Shown here piece after piece: positions 1 through 9,985 of a stretch of 64,000 nt of DNA. Each line of letters opens with the position of its first letter. Within the stretch, counting starts at the first letter, position 1. Origin of the DNA: Cervus elaphus (Eukaryota > Chordata > Mammalia > Artiodactyla > Cervidae); the NCBI RefSeq assembly GCF_910594005.1, contig NC_057827.1, positions 5,456,001 to 5,520,000 on the forward strand. Reading direction: 5' to 3'. The position numbers were made by a program, and so were the translations under genes. Under the pieces are notes generated by a model. That model saw only the letters and a list, made by a program, of their open reading frames with translations. It did no database searches and was not told where the DNA came from.

Positions 1-394
1 TGAGGGCGGGACAGTTTTCATTGTATGAGACCATAATGCACACCACACTGGTACCAATATCTAAACACATCTTTCCCTTTCAACACATGTGTAATTGCCT
101 CCCAGATATGGAAAAAAACAAAAAAGAATTGCAGGAAAAGAAAAGACACCTTCCCCCTATGCAGGCAGAAGCCCTGTTATGGACAGTTTGGCCTCTAGTT
201 GGGAACCACTGAAAATTACAAGCAGAGAAATGGGAGGAAAGACAGCTGACTAAGAGGTTAGGTCACATAAGATTCTTTCCAGACGATATATGCCTTTCCT
301 CACTGGACCTGTAAAAATAGATTGCTTCAACATCTCCTTAAAAATAAATCCTGTTCATGCATACTATGGGTATAAATTTACAGTGCATAGTTAT
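1..394. other. Unassigned sequence, no gene seen
   Basis: No frame here resembles a known protein and the longest open frames are 60-80 codons with no family signature. The stretch around 195-212 ends in GGGAACCACTG, which is similar to the termini of old hAT-type DNA transposon fossils (MER5-like), but the body does not let me name a family. Treated as degraded intergenic DNA. Confidence 0.4.
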
Positions 395-830
395 TTTTAT
401 ATATTGCTGAATTTACTTGCCAATATTTTGTTGGGGATTTTTATGTATTTATTAGAGATATTGGCCTATAATTTTCTCTTTTTGTGCTACCTTTATCTGG
501 ATTTGATATCAGAAACTCTTAAAATGACTTAGAGAAAGTTCCCAACTCTTCAATTTTATGGGGAAAATGTATAGAATTGTTTTTATTTTATTTAAAACAT
601 TTGGTAGAATTTTTCTCAATGGCATCACCAGTATCTAGAGATTTCCTTTTCACGTGGCTCATAACTACCTATTTAACATTCTAAATTGATTGTGGGTCTT
701 TCAGATTATCTTTTTCATGCTGGGTGAATTTTGTGGTATGTGGTTTTTAAGGAATTGGTATATTTCATTTAAGTGGCCAATTTTGTGTATGTCCTTGTGT
801 GTTTATTGCTTATTATCCTTTATTTAAAGT
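395..830 (-). mobile_element. Old L1 fragment, ORF2 N-terminal/RT-proximal part
   Basis: Read on the minus strand this matches the L1 ORF2 stretch between endonuclease and reverse transcriptase. On the plus strand it shows the usual antisense landmarks, such as the GATATTGGCCTATAATTTTC block near 459-478 and the following T-rich linker. It is strongly diverged and no open frame is kept. It abuts the 3' end of another L1 at about 828. Confidence 0.7.
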
Positions 831-1561
831 GTATTTTTAATTGGAGGAAAAATGCTTTACAATGTTGTGTTGGTTTCTGTTGTACAATAGTGTGAATCAG
901 TCATAAGTACACGTATATTTCCTCCCTCTTGAATCTTATCCCATTCCCCCACACCACTGGTCTAGGTTGTCACAGAGCACTGGGTTGAACTCTCTGTGGG
1001 ATAGTAAATTCCCACCAGCTATCTGTTTTACATATATTAATGTATATGTTTCAATGCTACTCTCTCCATTCATCTTACATACTCTTTCCCCTGCTGGACC
1101 ACAAGTCTGTTCTCTGTGTCTGTGTTTCTATTCCTGCCCTGCAATAGGTTCATCAGTACCATTATTCTAGGTTCCACATATATGCACCAATATGTATATT
1201 GTTTTTCTCTCTCTGACTTACTTCACTCTGTATAACAGACTCTAGGTTGATCCACCTCATTTCAATTGACTCAAATCTGTTCCTTTTTATGCTTAATATT
1301 CCATTGTATGTATGTACCACAACTTTTTATCCATTCATCTGTTGATGGATATATAGATTGCTTTGCATGTCTGGCAATTGTAAATAGATGCAATGAACAC
1401 TGAGGTATATATGTGGTTGAATTATGGTTTTCTCAGGGTATTACCCAGTAGTAAGATTGTTGTGTTTGCATTTCCACGAACAGTGCATGAGGGTTCCTTT
1501 TCCTCCACATCCTCTCCAGCACACATTATTTGTAAATTTTTTTAATGATGGCCATTCCAAC

Positions 1562-2516
1562 CAGTTTTAGAAAAGGCAGAGGAACCAGAGATCAAATTGC
1601 CAACATCTGCTGGATCATCAGAAAATCAAGAGAGTTCCAGAAAAACATCCATTTCTGCTTTATTGACTATGCCAAAGCCTTTGACTATGTGGATCACAAT
1701 AAACTGTGGAAAATTCTGAAAGAGATGAGAATACCAGACCACCTGACCTGCCTCTTGAGAAATCTGTACACAGGTCAGGAAGCAACAGTTACAACTGGAC
1801 ATGGAACAGACTGGTTCCAAATAGGAAAAGGACTTTGTCAAGGCTGTATATCATCATCCTGCTTATTTAACTTATATGCAGAGTACATCATGAGAAACGC
1901 TGGTCTGGATGTAGCACAAACTGGAATCAAGATTGCCGGGAGAAATATCAATAACCTCAGATATGCAGATGACACCACCCTTATGGCAGAGAGTGAAGAA
2001 GAACCTCTTGATGAAAGTGAAAGAGGAGAGGGGAAAAGTTGGCTTAAAGCTCAACATTCAGAAAACAAAGATCATGGCATCCGGTCCCATCACTTCATGG
2101 CAAATAGATGGGAAAACAGTGGAAACAGTGTCAGACTTTTATTTTGGGGGGCTCACAAAATCACAGATGGTGATTGCAGCCATGAAATTAAAAGACGCTT
2201 ACTCCTTGGAACGAAAGTTATGACCAATCTAGATAGCATATTAAAAAGCAGAGACATTACTTTTCCAACAAAGGTCTGTCTCGTCAAGGCTATGGTTTTT
2301 CCAGTGGTCGTGTATGGATTTGAGAGTTGGACTGTAAAGAAAGCTGAGTGCCAAAGAATTGATACTTTTGAACTGTGGTGTTGGAGAAGACTCTTGAGAT
2401 TCCCTTGGACTGCAAGGAGAAGCAACCAGTCCATCCTAAAGGAGATCAATCCTGGGTGTTCATTGGAAGGACTGATGTTGAAGCTGAAACTCCAATACTT
2501 TGGCCACCTGATGTGA
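1562..2516 (+). pseudogene. BovB reverse transcriptase remnant
   Basis: A 323-codon open frame starts in host L1 sequence at 1545 and enters BovB at about codon 6. Visible RT features are KAFDYVDHNKLW (fingers/palm, first Asp) near 1674-1709 and the catalytic YADD box at 1962-1973. After MAESEEE the frame slips for about 50 residues, where the expected sequence is read in another frame (1933-2223), and then returns at HKITDGDCSHEIKRR. Two compensating indels are implied. The frame ends at GHLM followed by TGA where related copies keep Arg (CGA-type codon). The continuation to the BovB C-terminus is open at 2529-2723. No endonuclease domain is present, so it cannot be autonomous. Confidence 0.9.
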
Positions 2517-2731
2517 AGTGCTGACTCATTGGAAAAGACCCTGATGCTGGGAAAGATTGAAAGCCAGATGAGAAGGGTATGCCAGAGGATGAAATGGTTG
2601 GATGGCATCGCCGACTCAATGGACATGGATTTGGGTGGACTTCGGCAGCTGGTGATGGACAGGGAGGCCTGGCGTGCTGCAGTCCATGGGGTCATAAAGA
2701 GTCAGACACAACTGAGCAACTGAACTCACTG
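1562..2731 (+). mobile_element. BovB (RTE) LINE, 5'-truncated, with exact TSD
   Basis: A 1.17-kb 5'-truncated BovB starting inside the RT domain and ending in the canonical BovB 3' end (CTGAGCAACTGAACTCACTG). It is flanked by the perfect 8-bp direct repeat ATTCCAAC at 1554-1561 and 2732-2739. The host L1 reads through once the element and one repeat are removed, so this is a clean target-primed insertion younger than the surrounding L1. Confidence 0.93.
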
Positions 2732-2892
2732 ATTCCAACTAGGATGAGGTGATACCTTATTGTAGTTTTGATTTGAATTTCTCTAATAATGAGTGAAGCT
2801 GAAAATTTTTTCATGTATTTGCTGGCCATCTGTAAATCTTAACTGGAAAAATGTCTGTTTAGGTCTTCTGCCCATTTTTTTACTAGGTTTAT

Positions 2893-3017
2893 TATACACA
2901 CATATATATATACACACATACACACATATATATACATATATACACACATACATATATATATACATTATACATATATATACATTATATATATATATATATT
3001 ATACATATATATATATA
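2893..3017. repeat. AC/AT dinucleotide microsatellite in L1
   Basis: Alternating CACACATATATATA-type repeats for about 125 bp inside the minus-strand L1. It is self-complementary in part and likely length-polymorphic. Confidence 0.9.
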
Positions 3018-3329
3018 GCTGCATGAGCTGCTTGTTTGTTTGGGAGTTTAATCTTTTGTCAGTTGCTTCATCTGCAGTTAAATGTTATCCCTTTCTAAAG
3101 TTTGTTTTTTATATTGTTTATGATTTCTTTTACTGTGCAAAAGTTCTAAGTTTAATTAGATACCATTTGTTTATTTTTTTTATTTCCATTTTCTAGATGA
3201 GGAGTCAGCAAGGATCTTGCTGTGATTTATGCCAAAGTATATTCTGCTTATATTTTTCACTAAGAGTTTTAAAGTTTATGGCATTGCATTTAGGTCTTTA
3301 ATCCATTTTTAGTTTATTTTTGCGTACGA

Positions 3330-5210
3330 TATGCTTACTTTCACCATTATTACTCAACATAGTTTTGGAAATTTTAGCCATGGCAATCAGAGAAGGAAAA
3401 TAAATAAACAGAATCCAGATTAGAAAAGAAGAAATAAAATTCTCAGTGTTTGAGATTGATACTATATGTATCATGATACTATAAACATGATACGATATGT
3501 AGAAAATCCTAAAGATACCATCAGTATATTACTAGGGATAATCAATGAATTTAACAAAGTCACAGGATACAAAATCAATATACAGAAGCCCCTTGTATAC
3601 CTATACACCAGCAATGAAAAATCAGAAAGATAAATTAAAGAAACAATCCTATTCACCATTGCAACAAAAAGAATAAAATACCTAGGAATAAACATACCTA
3701 TGGAGATAAAAGAACTTTATGCAGAAAATTATGAGTCACTGATGAAAGAGATGAAAAATAACACAAAGAAATGGAGAGCTATATCATGTTCTTGGATTGG
3801 AGGAATTGATATTGTGCAAAAGACTATATCACCCAGAGCAATCTACAGATTCAGTGCAATCCTATCTGAATTAAAGTACCAATGACATTTTTCACAGAAC
3901 TAGAACCAAAAATGTTTCAATTAGTATGGAACACAAAAGACCTCAAATAGTCAAAGCAATTTTGAGAAAGAAAAACAGCTGGAGTAGTCAACTCCCTGAC
4001 CTCAGAGTGTACTTCCTACATAACCACAGTCTTCAAGACAGTATGGTACTGGTACAAAAACAGACCTATTAATCAATGGAACAATATGGAAAGCCCAGAA
4101 AGAAACCTATGCACCCATGGGCACCTCGTCTTTGACAAATAAGGAAGAATATACAATGGAGAAAATAGAGTCTCTGCAATAAGTGGGGATGGGAAAATTG
4201 GACAGCTACATGTAAAAGAGTGAAGTTAGAACACTCTCTAACACCATACACATAAATAAGCTCAAAATGGATTAAAGACCTAAATATAAGTCCATAGACT
4301 ATAAAACTCTTAGAGGAAACCATAGTCAAACATAGCCTGACACTCTGACATAAATCATGGCAAAGTCCTCAATGACCCACTTCCTAGAATAAAGGAAATA
4401 AAAACAAAAATAAACAACTAGGACCTAATTAAATTTATAAGCTTTTGCATAGCAAAGGAAACCAGAAACAAGATGAAAAGATAACCCTCAGCATGGGAGA
4501 AAATAATTGCAAATAAAACCAGTAACAGAATTAATCTCCAAAATATGCAAGCAGCTTTATCAACTCAATATCAGAAAAACAAACAAGCCAATCAAAAAAT
4601 TGGCAGATGACTTAAACAGATATTTTTCCAAAGAAGAGGTACAGATAGCCTGGAAACATAAGAAAATATGTTCAATATCACTCATTATTAGAGAAATCCA
4701 AATCAAAACTACAATGAAGTATCACTTCATACCAGTCAGAATGACCATTGTTAAAATATCTACAAACAATATGTGCTGGTGAGGATGTGGAGAAAAGGGA
4801 ACCCTCATGTACTGTTGATGGGAATGTAAGTTGAGTAACCTACTAGAGAGAATAGTATGGAGATTTCTTTAAAAACTAGGAATAAAACTACCACATGATC
4901 CAGCAATCCCACTACCAGGCATACACCCTGAAGAAACCATAATTCAAAAAGACATGTATCCAATGTTCACTACAGCAGTGTTTATAATAAATAGGCTATA
5001 GATGCAACCCAGAGGTCCATGAAGAGATGAATGGATAAGGAAGTTGTTGTACTTATACACAATGTAATATTACTCAGCAATAAAAAGGAACAAATTTGAG
5101 TTAATTGAAACGAGATGGATGGACCTAGAGTCTGTCATACAGAGTGAAGTAAATCAGGGAGAGAAAGACAAATATAACATGTTAATGCACTTATAAGAAA
5201 CCTAGAATAA
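3330..5210 (+). pseudogene. L1 ORF2 remnant (RT palm to C-terminus)
   Basis: Broken frames cover post-palm and C-terminal L1 ORF2p, for example MKEMKNNTKKWRAISCSWIG near 3745-3800 and the C-terminal cysteine-rich region near 4780-4830. The FADD-type catalytic box expected at about 3449-3462 is lost to changes and small deletions. Many stops and indels. No function is expected. Confidence 0.8.
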
Positions 5211-5550
5211 TGGTACTGATTAACCTATTTGCAGAGCAGGAATAGAGATGCAGACATAGAAAACAGACTTGTCACAGCAGGGAAAGAAGAAGGTGGGACG
5301 AATTGAGAGTGTAATATTGAAACATATGTTACCATATGTAAAATAGATAGCTAGTACGCAGTTGCTGTGTAACACTGGGAGCTCAACCCAGGGCTCTGTG
5401 ACATCCTAGAGAGGCGAATGTGGTGGGGGGTGATAGGGAGTTTCAAGGGTGAGGGGACCTACGTGCATTTATGGCTGGTTCACTTGTATGGCAGAAACCA
5501 ACACAGCATTGATAAGCAGTCATCCTCCAGTCAAAAAAATGAAATGGAAA
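3330..5550 (+). mobile_element. Old L1, RT to 3' UTR
   Basis: Plus-strand L1 starting in the RT palm and running through ORF2 into the 3' UTR, ending near 5545 in a CTCCAGTCAAAAAAA tail. It is more diverged than the L1-BT copies elsewhere in the window. It lies head to head with the minus-strand L1 ending at 3329, so the shared ORF2 C-terminal and 3' UTR parts form a long imperfect inverted repeat. Confidence 0.85.
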
Positions 5551-5840
5551 AGAATCTAATAAAGAACATATGTAAACCTAAATCATACATGTATATATAG
5601 GCATATGTATGTGTATATATACATATATACATACACAAATATATGTATAAATGGGCTTCCCAGGTGGCACTAGTGGTAAAGAACCTGCCTGCCAATACAG
5701 GAGACATAAGAGATGTACATTTGATCTCTGGATCCAGAAAATTCCCTGGAGGAGGACATGGCAACCCATTCCAGTATTCTAACCTGAAATACACAGGATG
5801 GTAAATCAACTATATTTCAGTAAACTTAAAAAAAAAAAAA
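5551..5840 (+). mobile_element. Second L1 3' tail with (TA)n and nested SINE
   Basis: After the first L1 tail a second L1-like 3' end follows. It has an AAAAGAATCTAATAAAG block near 5547-5563, an AT-rich alternating tract (5586-5652), a nested Bov-tA, then AAATCAACTATATTTCAGTAAAC near 5802-5825 and an A-run to 5840. This matches the 3' terminus of an older ruminant/cetartiodactyl L1. Confidence 0.65.
5653..5793 (+). mobile_element. Bov-tA SINE, 3'-truncated
   Basis: The tRNA-Glu-derived head GGCTTCCCAGGTGGC starts at about 5653, followed by the GAGGAGGACATGGCAACCCATTCC body near 5750-5773. The BovB-derived tail (CATGGGGTCGCAAAGAGTC) is missing, so the copy is incomplete or was truncated later. 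The clear target duplication usual for this family is not visible. Confidence 0.8.
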
Positions 5841-6282
5841 GAAATACATATTGTGAAAATGACTATATTACCCAAAGCAATCTACAGATTCAATGCAATC
5901 CTATCAAATTACCAATGGCATTTTTCACAGACTTAGAACAATTTTTTTTTCAATGTGTATGGAAACATGAAAGGCCCTGAATAACCAAAGTAATATTGAT
6001 AAAGAAAAATGGAGCTGGAAGGATCAATCTGCCTGATTTCAGACTATACCACAAAGCTACAGTCATCAAGACAGTATGATACTGGCACAAAAACAGAAAT
6101 ACAGATCAATGAAACAAGTTAGAAAGCTCAGCAATTAACCTATGCACCTATGGGCACATTATCTTTGACAAAGATTCAAGAATATACAATGGATAAAAGA
6201 CAGTCTATTTAATATGTGGTGCTGGAAAACTGGAGAGTTACATGTAAAAGAATGAAATTAGAACACTTTCTATCATCCTTTT
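5841..6282 (+). mobile_element. L1 ORF2 fragment
   Basis: L1 ORF2 from the post-RT region (equivalent to KMTILPKAIYRFNAI onward) to about the EHFL motif near 6255-6282. It contains indels and no long frame. It starts directly after the A-run of the preceding L1 tail. Confidence 0.75.
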
Positions 6283-6984
6283 AATGATCAAGTTATCTAC
6301 TAAGGCCACTCTTGGCTTACTCACCTATACCAGGAATACAGGTTAACACCTCACCCAGGCCATAGGCATTCTTCCAGAGAGTCCTGAGTTTTCTATATGC
6401 ATAACTCCTGTGACAACTGAGATCCTGTCTACACCTTCTCAAATATTTTAAATGTCTTCTAAAAATCAAGATTTCTCATGGTCTTATGTCCCCTTATTAC
6501 TCACCCTGTTTTCCCTGATCAGCTCCATTTCACAGACCTTGAAGTTGACATCTATATGCTGATATTTCCTAGGTTTATTTCTTCACACTAGATATGGTCT
6601 ATAATGGGATATCCAACTGCCTATGAGACACCTTAACCTTATGAATTTGAACTGTAAGTTCAACATTTTACTGAACTTCGTCAATGATCTCTCTCAATCT
6701 TTCTGTTTCCTGTATGTTCCTTGCTTCACAGTACATATTATGACTGCCCACCAAGTTTTCCAGAAAGAAATAAGAATGACATTGATTATTCTCACATTCA
6801 ATGAATCACAGAATTCTCACCGCATTAGTGTCACTGTGACACTTCTCTCTACATATTGATATAATTTTCCACTGGTCTCTCTCCTGGATTACCACAGTCA
6901 ACTTCTGCTGCATCTGTTCATTTATTTACTTACAATTTATCATCCACATTGAAACCAGTACATCATCTGAAATTAAAATCTTCC
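6283..6984. other. Unassigned low-repeat sequence
   Basis: The longest stretch in the window without a confidently recognised repeat. It has mixed composition and no open frame above about 80 codons. A block near 6870-6975 (CTCTCCTGGATTACCACAG and following) faintly resembles an ancient mammalian interspersed repeat, too diverged for a family name. No splice-bounded exon is evident. Confidence 0.5.
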
Positions 6985-7480
6985 CTAGTATCAGTGTCTT
7001 GGGACTGCCATAAAAATTACCATAACCTGGGTTGGATAAAACAACACACATCTCTTCTTTCTTAGTTCTGGCAGCAGAAATCTGAAATCAAGATAATCAG
7101 CATGACCACAATCCCACTGAAGTTTTAAGGGAGGATCCATCCTCACTTCTCAAGGCTTCTGGTGTCTCCTAGCATTCTTTAGCTTGTTGCAGAATAATTT
7201 CAGTTTCTCCCTCCTCTTTAACATGAGTCATTACAGGATCATCTCTCACATATATACGTATCTTTGATCTTCTTCTATAAGTATATTAGTCATTAGATTT
7301 AGGGTCTAATGTAGGTCCAGGTTCATACCATCTTGAGATACTTATTTTTGTCTGCAAGAACTTTCTTTTTCTTTTTGCCATTTGAAGTTACATTTATATA
7401 TTCCAGAGACAGAGACATGGATATCTTGAAGGAGGGAGGGAGTGCTATTTTCCAACCTACCACAAGGACTAAAAATCTGT
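6985..7480 (+). repeat. Ancient mammalian interspersed repeat
   Basis: The segment beginning GGGACTGCCATAAAAATTACC near 7008 and continuing through GTTCTGGCAGCAGAAATCTGAAATC, TTCTGGTGTCTC and CATTAGATTTAGGGTC matches a widespread old mammalian repeat. That repeat is recognised by GCTGCCATAACAAATTACCAC at one end. I cannot state its family with certainty (old L1 3' end or LTR-derived). It is degraded and has no coding content. Confidence 0.55.
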
Positions 7481-7494
7481 TAAGAACAATCATT

Positions 7495-7830
7495 GGCGGG
7501 GGGGGTGGGGGGGGTTCCCTTGGAGGTTATGAATCTGCCTGCCAATGCAGGGCACACGGGTTCAAAACCTGTTCCAGGAAGATCCCATATACTGTGTGGC
7601 AACTAAACCCATGCACCACAACTACTGAACACATACACTGCAACTACTGAAGCCCATGCACTTACAGCCTATGCTCCACAACAAGAGAAGCTACTGTAAT
7701 AAGAAGCCCATACACCACAACTAGTGTACCCGCACCCCAGTCTTCACAACTAGAGGAGCCTCTCACAAAGCAATGAAGACCCGGCACAGTAAAGACTAAA
7801 GAAATCTTTAAAAAATCAATGAAAGAAAGA
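7495..7830 (+). mobile_element. CHR-type tRNA-derived SINE
   Basis: A tRNA-related head (TTCCCTTGG, CTGCCTGCCAATGCAGG near 7534-7550, GGTTCAAAACC B-box position) is followed by the CHR body with repeated CCACAACTACTGAA-like and AGAGAAGCTACTG units and an A-rich end near 7800-7830. CHR SINEs predate the Bov-tA family in cetartiodactyls, and the divergence fits. A G-rich expansion (7497-7515) lies at the 5' edge. Confidence 0.85.
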
Positions 7831-8144
7831 ATCCTAGCAAAATACTTTTCCTCCAAAAGGTAAGCCCTTCGGAAGAATGAATAAAAAGATGATTTCAAAA
7901 TTACATAGAGGACCCTTAGGTTTATGAGGAACTGTATATATTCTTCCATGTTAAGAGACAATGAACTGGGATGTTAGATAAAATCCAAGTCTGGTAGTTC
8001 TCCCAATCATCGGTGTCCTGTACAATACAGTCATAATGACCCACAGAAAACTGGCCTCAAAAGGAGAGGGATTCACTGTCTCAGTAGCATTAAGTCCCAT
8101 TGACTCTTTTCTGGAGTCCCATGACAATTAACCTAAAATCCACT
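7831..8144. other. Unassigned sequence
   Basis: About 310 bp between the CHR SINE and the 3' end of an old BovB. No recognised repeat and no convincing frame. Confidence 0.5.
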
Positions 8145-8810
8145 TTGTTGCTGTCATTCAGTCTACCAGCCAGTCGAGTCCAACTCTTTGCAATCCCATG
8201 GACTGCAGCAGACCAAGCCTCATTGGCCCTCACCACCTCCCAGAGTTTGCCTAAATTCATGTTCATTGCATCAGTCATGCCATCCAGCCATTTCATCTTC
8301 TGATGCCCTCTTCTTGTGCTGCCCTCAATCTTTCCCAACATCAGGATCTTTTTCAATGAGTCAGTTCTTTGTATCAGATGACCAAAACATTAGAGTTTCA
8401 GCTTCAGTATCAGTCCTTCAAATGAGTAGTCAGGGTTTATTTCCCTCAAGATTAACTGGTTTGATCTCCTTGCTGTCCAAGGGACTCTTGGGAGTCTTCT
8501 CCAGCACTACAGTTCAAAGGCATCAATTCTTTGATGCTGCACATTCTTTATGGTCCAGCTCTCACAACCATATATGACCACTGGGAAGACCATAGCCTTG
8601 ATTATATGGACCTTTGTTGGCAGAGTAATGTCTCTGCTTTTCACACTGTCTAGGTTTGTCATAGCTTTCCTGCCAAAAAGCAATCATCTTCTGATACGAT
8701 GACTGCATTCACCATCCACAGTGATTTTAGAGAACAAGATCTGTCAGTACTTCCAAGATCTGTCAGTACATCCATATTGTCCCCCTCTATTTACCATTAA
8801 GTAATGTGAC
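8145..8810 (-). mobile_element. Old BovB (minus), piece 1 of 3: 3' end
   Basis: Starts with the BovB 3' end in antisense (TTGTTGCTGTCATTCAGT) and reads backward through the C-terminal part of the BovB protein to a point equivalent to the KIMASGPITSW region. Divergence is higher than in other copies. The text breaks at AATGTGAC (8803-8810), where a younger BovB inserted, and resumes at 12052. A 19-bp tandem duplication lies at 8735-8772. Confidence 0.88.
8735..8772. repeat. 19-bp tandem duplication
   Basis: The unit CAAGATCTGTCAGTACTTC (8735-8753) is repeated at 8754-8772 with one mismatch. It is local to this BovB copy. Confidence 0.9.
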
Positions 8811-8813
8811 TGG

Positions 8814-9091
8814 GGAGAAGGCAATGGCAACCCATTCCAGTACTCTTGCCTGGAAAATCCCATGGATGGAGGAGCCAGATAGGCTGCAGTCCATGGGGTC
8901 GCTACGAGTCGGACACGACTGAGTGACTTCCCTTTCACGTTTCACTTTCCTGCATTGGAGAAGGAAATGGCAACCCACTCCAGTATTCTTGCCTGGAGAA
9001 TCCCAGGGACGGGTGAGCCTGGTGGGCTGCTGTCTATGGGGTCGCACAGAGTCAGACACAATTGAAGCGACTTAGCAGCAGCAGCAGCAGC
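8814..9091 (-). mobile_element. BOV-A2 SINE with 11-bp TSD
   Basis: A dimeric BovA element of 278 bp with two GGAGAAGG(C/A)AATGGCAACCCA starts (about 8815 and 8957) and two copies of the BovB-tail-like GTC..GAGTC.GACAC block. It ends in AGC repeats (9075-9091). The flanking direct repeat AATGTGACTGG is perfect at 8803-8813 and 9092-9102. Oriented by its AGC tail it would read on the plus strand; reported homology to BovB is direct, so the strand label depends on convention. Its TSD overlaps the TSD of the BovB it sits beside. Confidence 0.85.
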
Positions 9092-9099
9092 AATGTGAC

Positions 9100-9985
9100 T
9101 GGAGCTATTTCTCTGCTCTTCTCTATTAGCATGTTGGGCACTCACTGACCTAGGGAGTTCACCTTTCAGTGCCATATCTCTTTGCCTTTTCATACTGTTC
9201 ATGGGGTTCTCAAGGCAAGAATGCTGAAGTGGTTTGTCCTTCCCCTCTCCAGGGGACAATGTTTTGTCAGAAGTCTCCACCATGACTCACCATTTTTGGG
9301 TGGCACTACGTGGCATGGCTCATAGTTTTATTGAGTTAGACAAGGCCTTGATTCATGTGATCAGTTTGGGTAATATTCTGTGATTGTGATTTTCATTCTG
9401 TCTTCCCTCTGATGGATGAGGATAAGAGGCTTGTGGAAGGTTCCTGATGAGAGGGACTTGCTGTGGGAAAACTGGGTCTAGCTATGGTGGGCGGGGCCAT
9501 GCTCAGTAAATCTTTAGTTCATTTTTCTGCAGATGGGTGAGACTGTGTTCTCTCCCTATAGTTTGTTCTGAGGCCAAAAGGGCTTATGCTAGCAAGCTAT
9601 GGCTCCCAGGACTGTTGTAGTCAGTGTTCCTGATCTCGAGGCAGGCCACTGTAAACCCACGCCTCCACCAAAGAGTCATGGCTCAGTCTCTTGTGGGGCC
9701 ACTGCTCCTTTCTCCTGGGTCCTGGTGAGAACGAAGTTTTGTTTGTGCCCTCCAAGAGTCTGTTTTCCCAGTCCTGCAGAAGTTCTGTAATCAAATCCCA
9801 CTGGCCTTCAAAGTCAAATTCCTGGGGGGTGTGGGGTGGTTCAGTCTTTTCGTCAGATCCCCAGGTTGAGAAATCTGTTGTATGCCCTAGAACTTTTGAA
9901 AAAGTGTGAGAACTTATTTGGTATAATTGTTCTCCAATTTGTGGGCCCTCTGCTCAGTGCTCTATACTGGAGCTAATGGTGACCT
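9100..9985 (-). mobile_element. Inverted 5' segment of a BovB
   Basis: The reverse complement matches the BovB 5' region: the 5' UTR motif CACCAGGACCCAGGAGA, the CCCCACAAGAGACTGA block, and the AACTATGAGCCATGCC to GAAATAGCTCC stretch just upstream of the protein start. The same sequences occur in normal orientation at 26920-27830. The segment abuts the rest of a BovB in plus orientation from about 9986, and GAGAAATAGCTCC is present at both junction partners. Best read as one element with an inverted 5' part. Confidence 0.8.

Larger units (their letters stand above)
828..3329 (-). mobile_element. L1 3' half, split by BovB and a microsatellite
   Basis: Minus-strand L1 with its 3' terminus at about 828 (TTTTTAATTGGAGG, the reverse complement of the L1 tail). 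It runs through the 3' UTR into the C-terminal part of ORF2. A BovB (1562-2731) interrupts it: the L1 text stops in ATTCCAAC at 1554-1561 and resumes from the same octamer at 2732-2739. An AC/AT microsatellite (2893-3017) sits inside the second half. The reading frame is destroyed. The 5' end at 3329 abuts a plus-strand L1 head to head. Confidence 0.85.

Noticed and set aside
1545..2516. 323-codon frame as a host gene
   Set aside because: BovB RT remnant with slipped frame and no endonuclease; the start codon lies in host L1.
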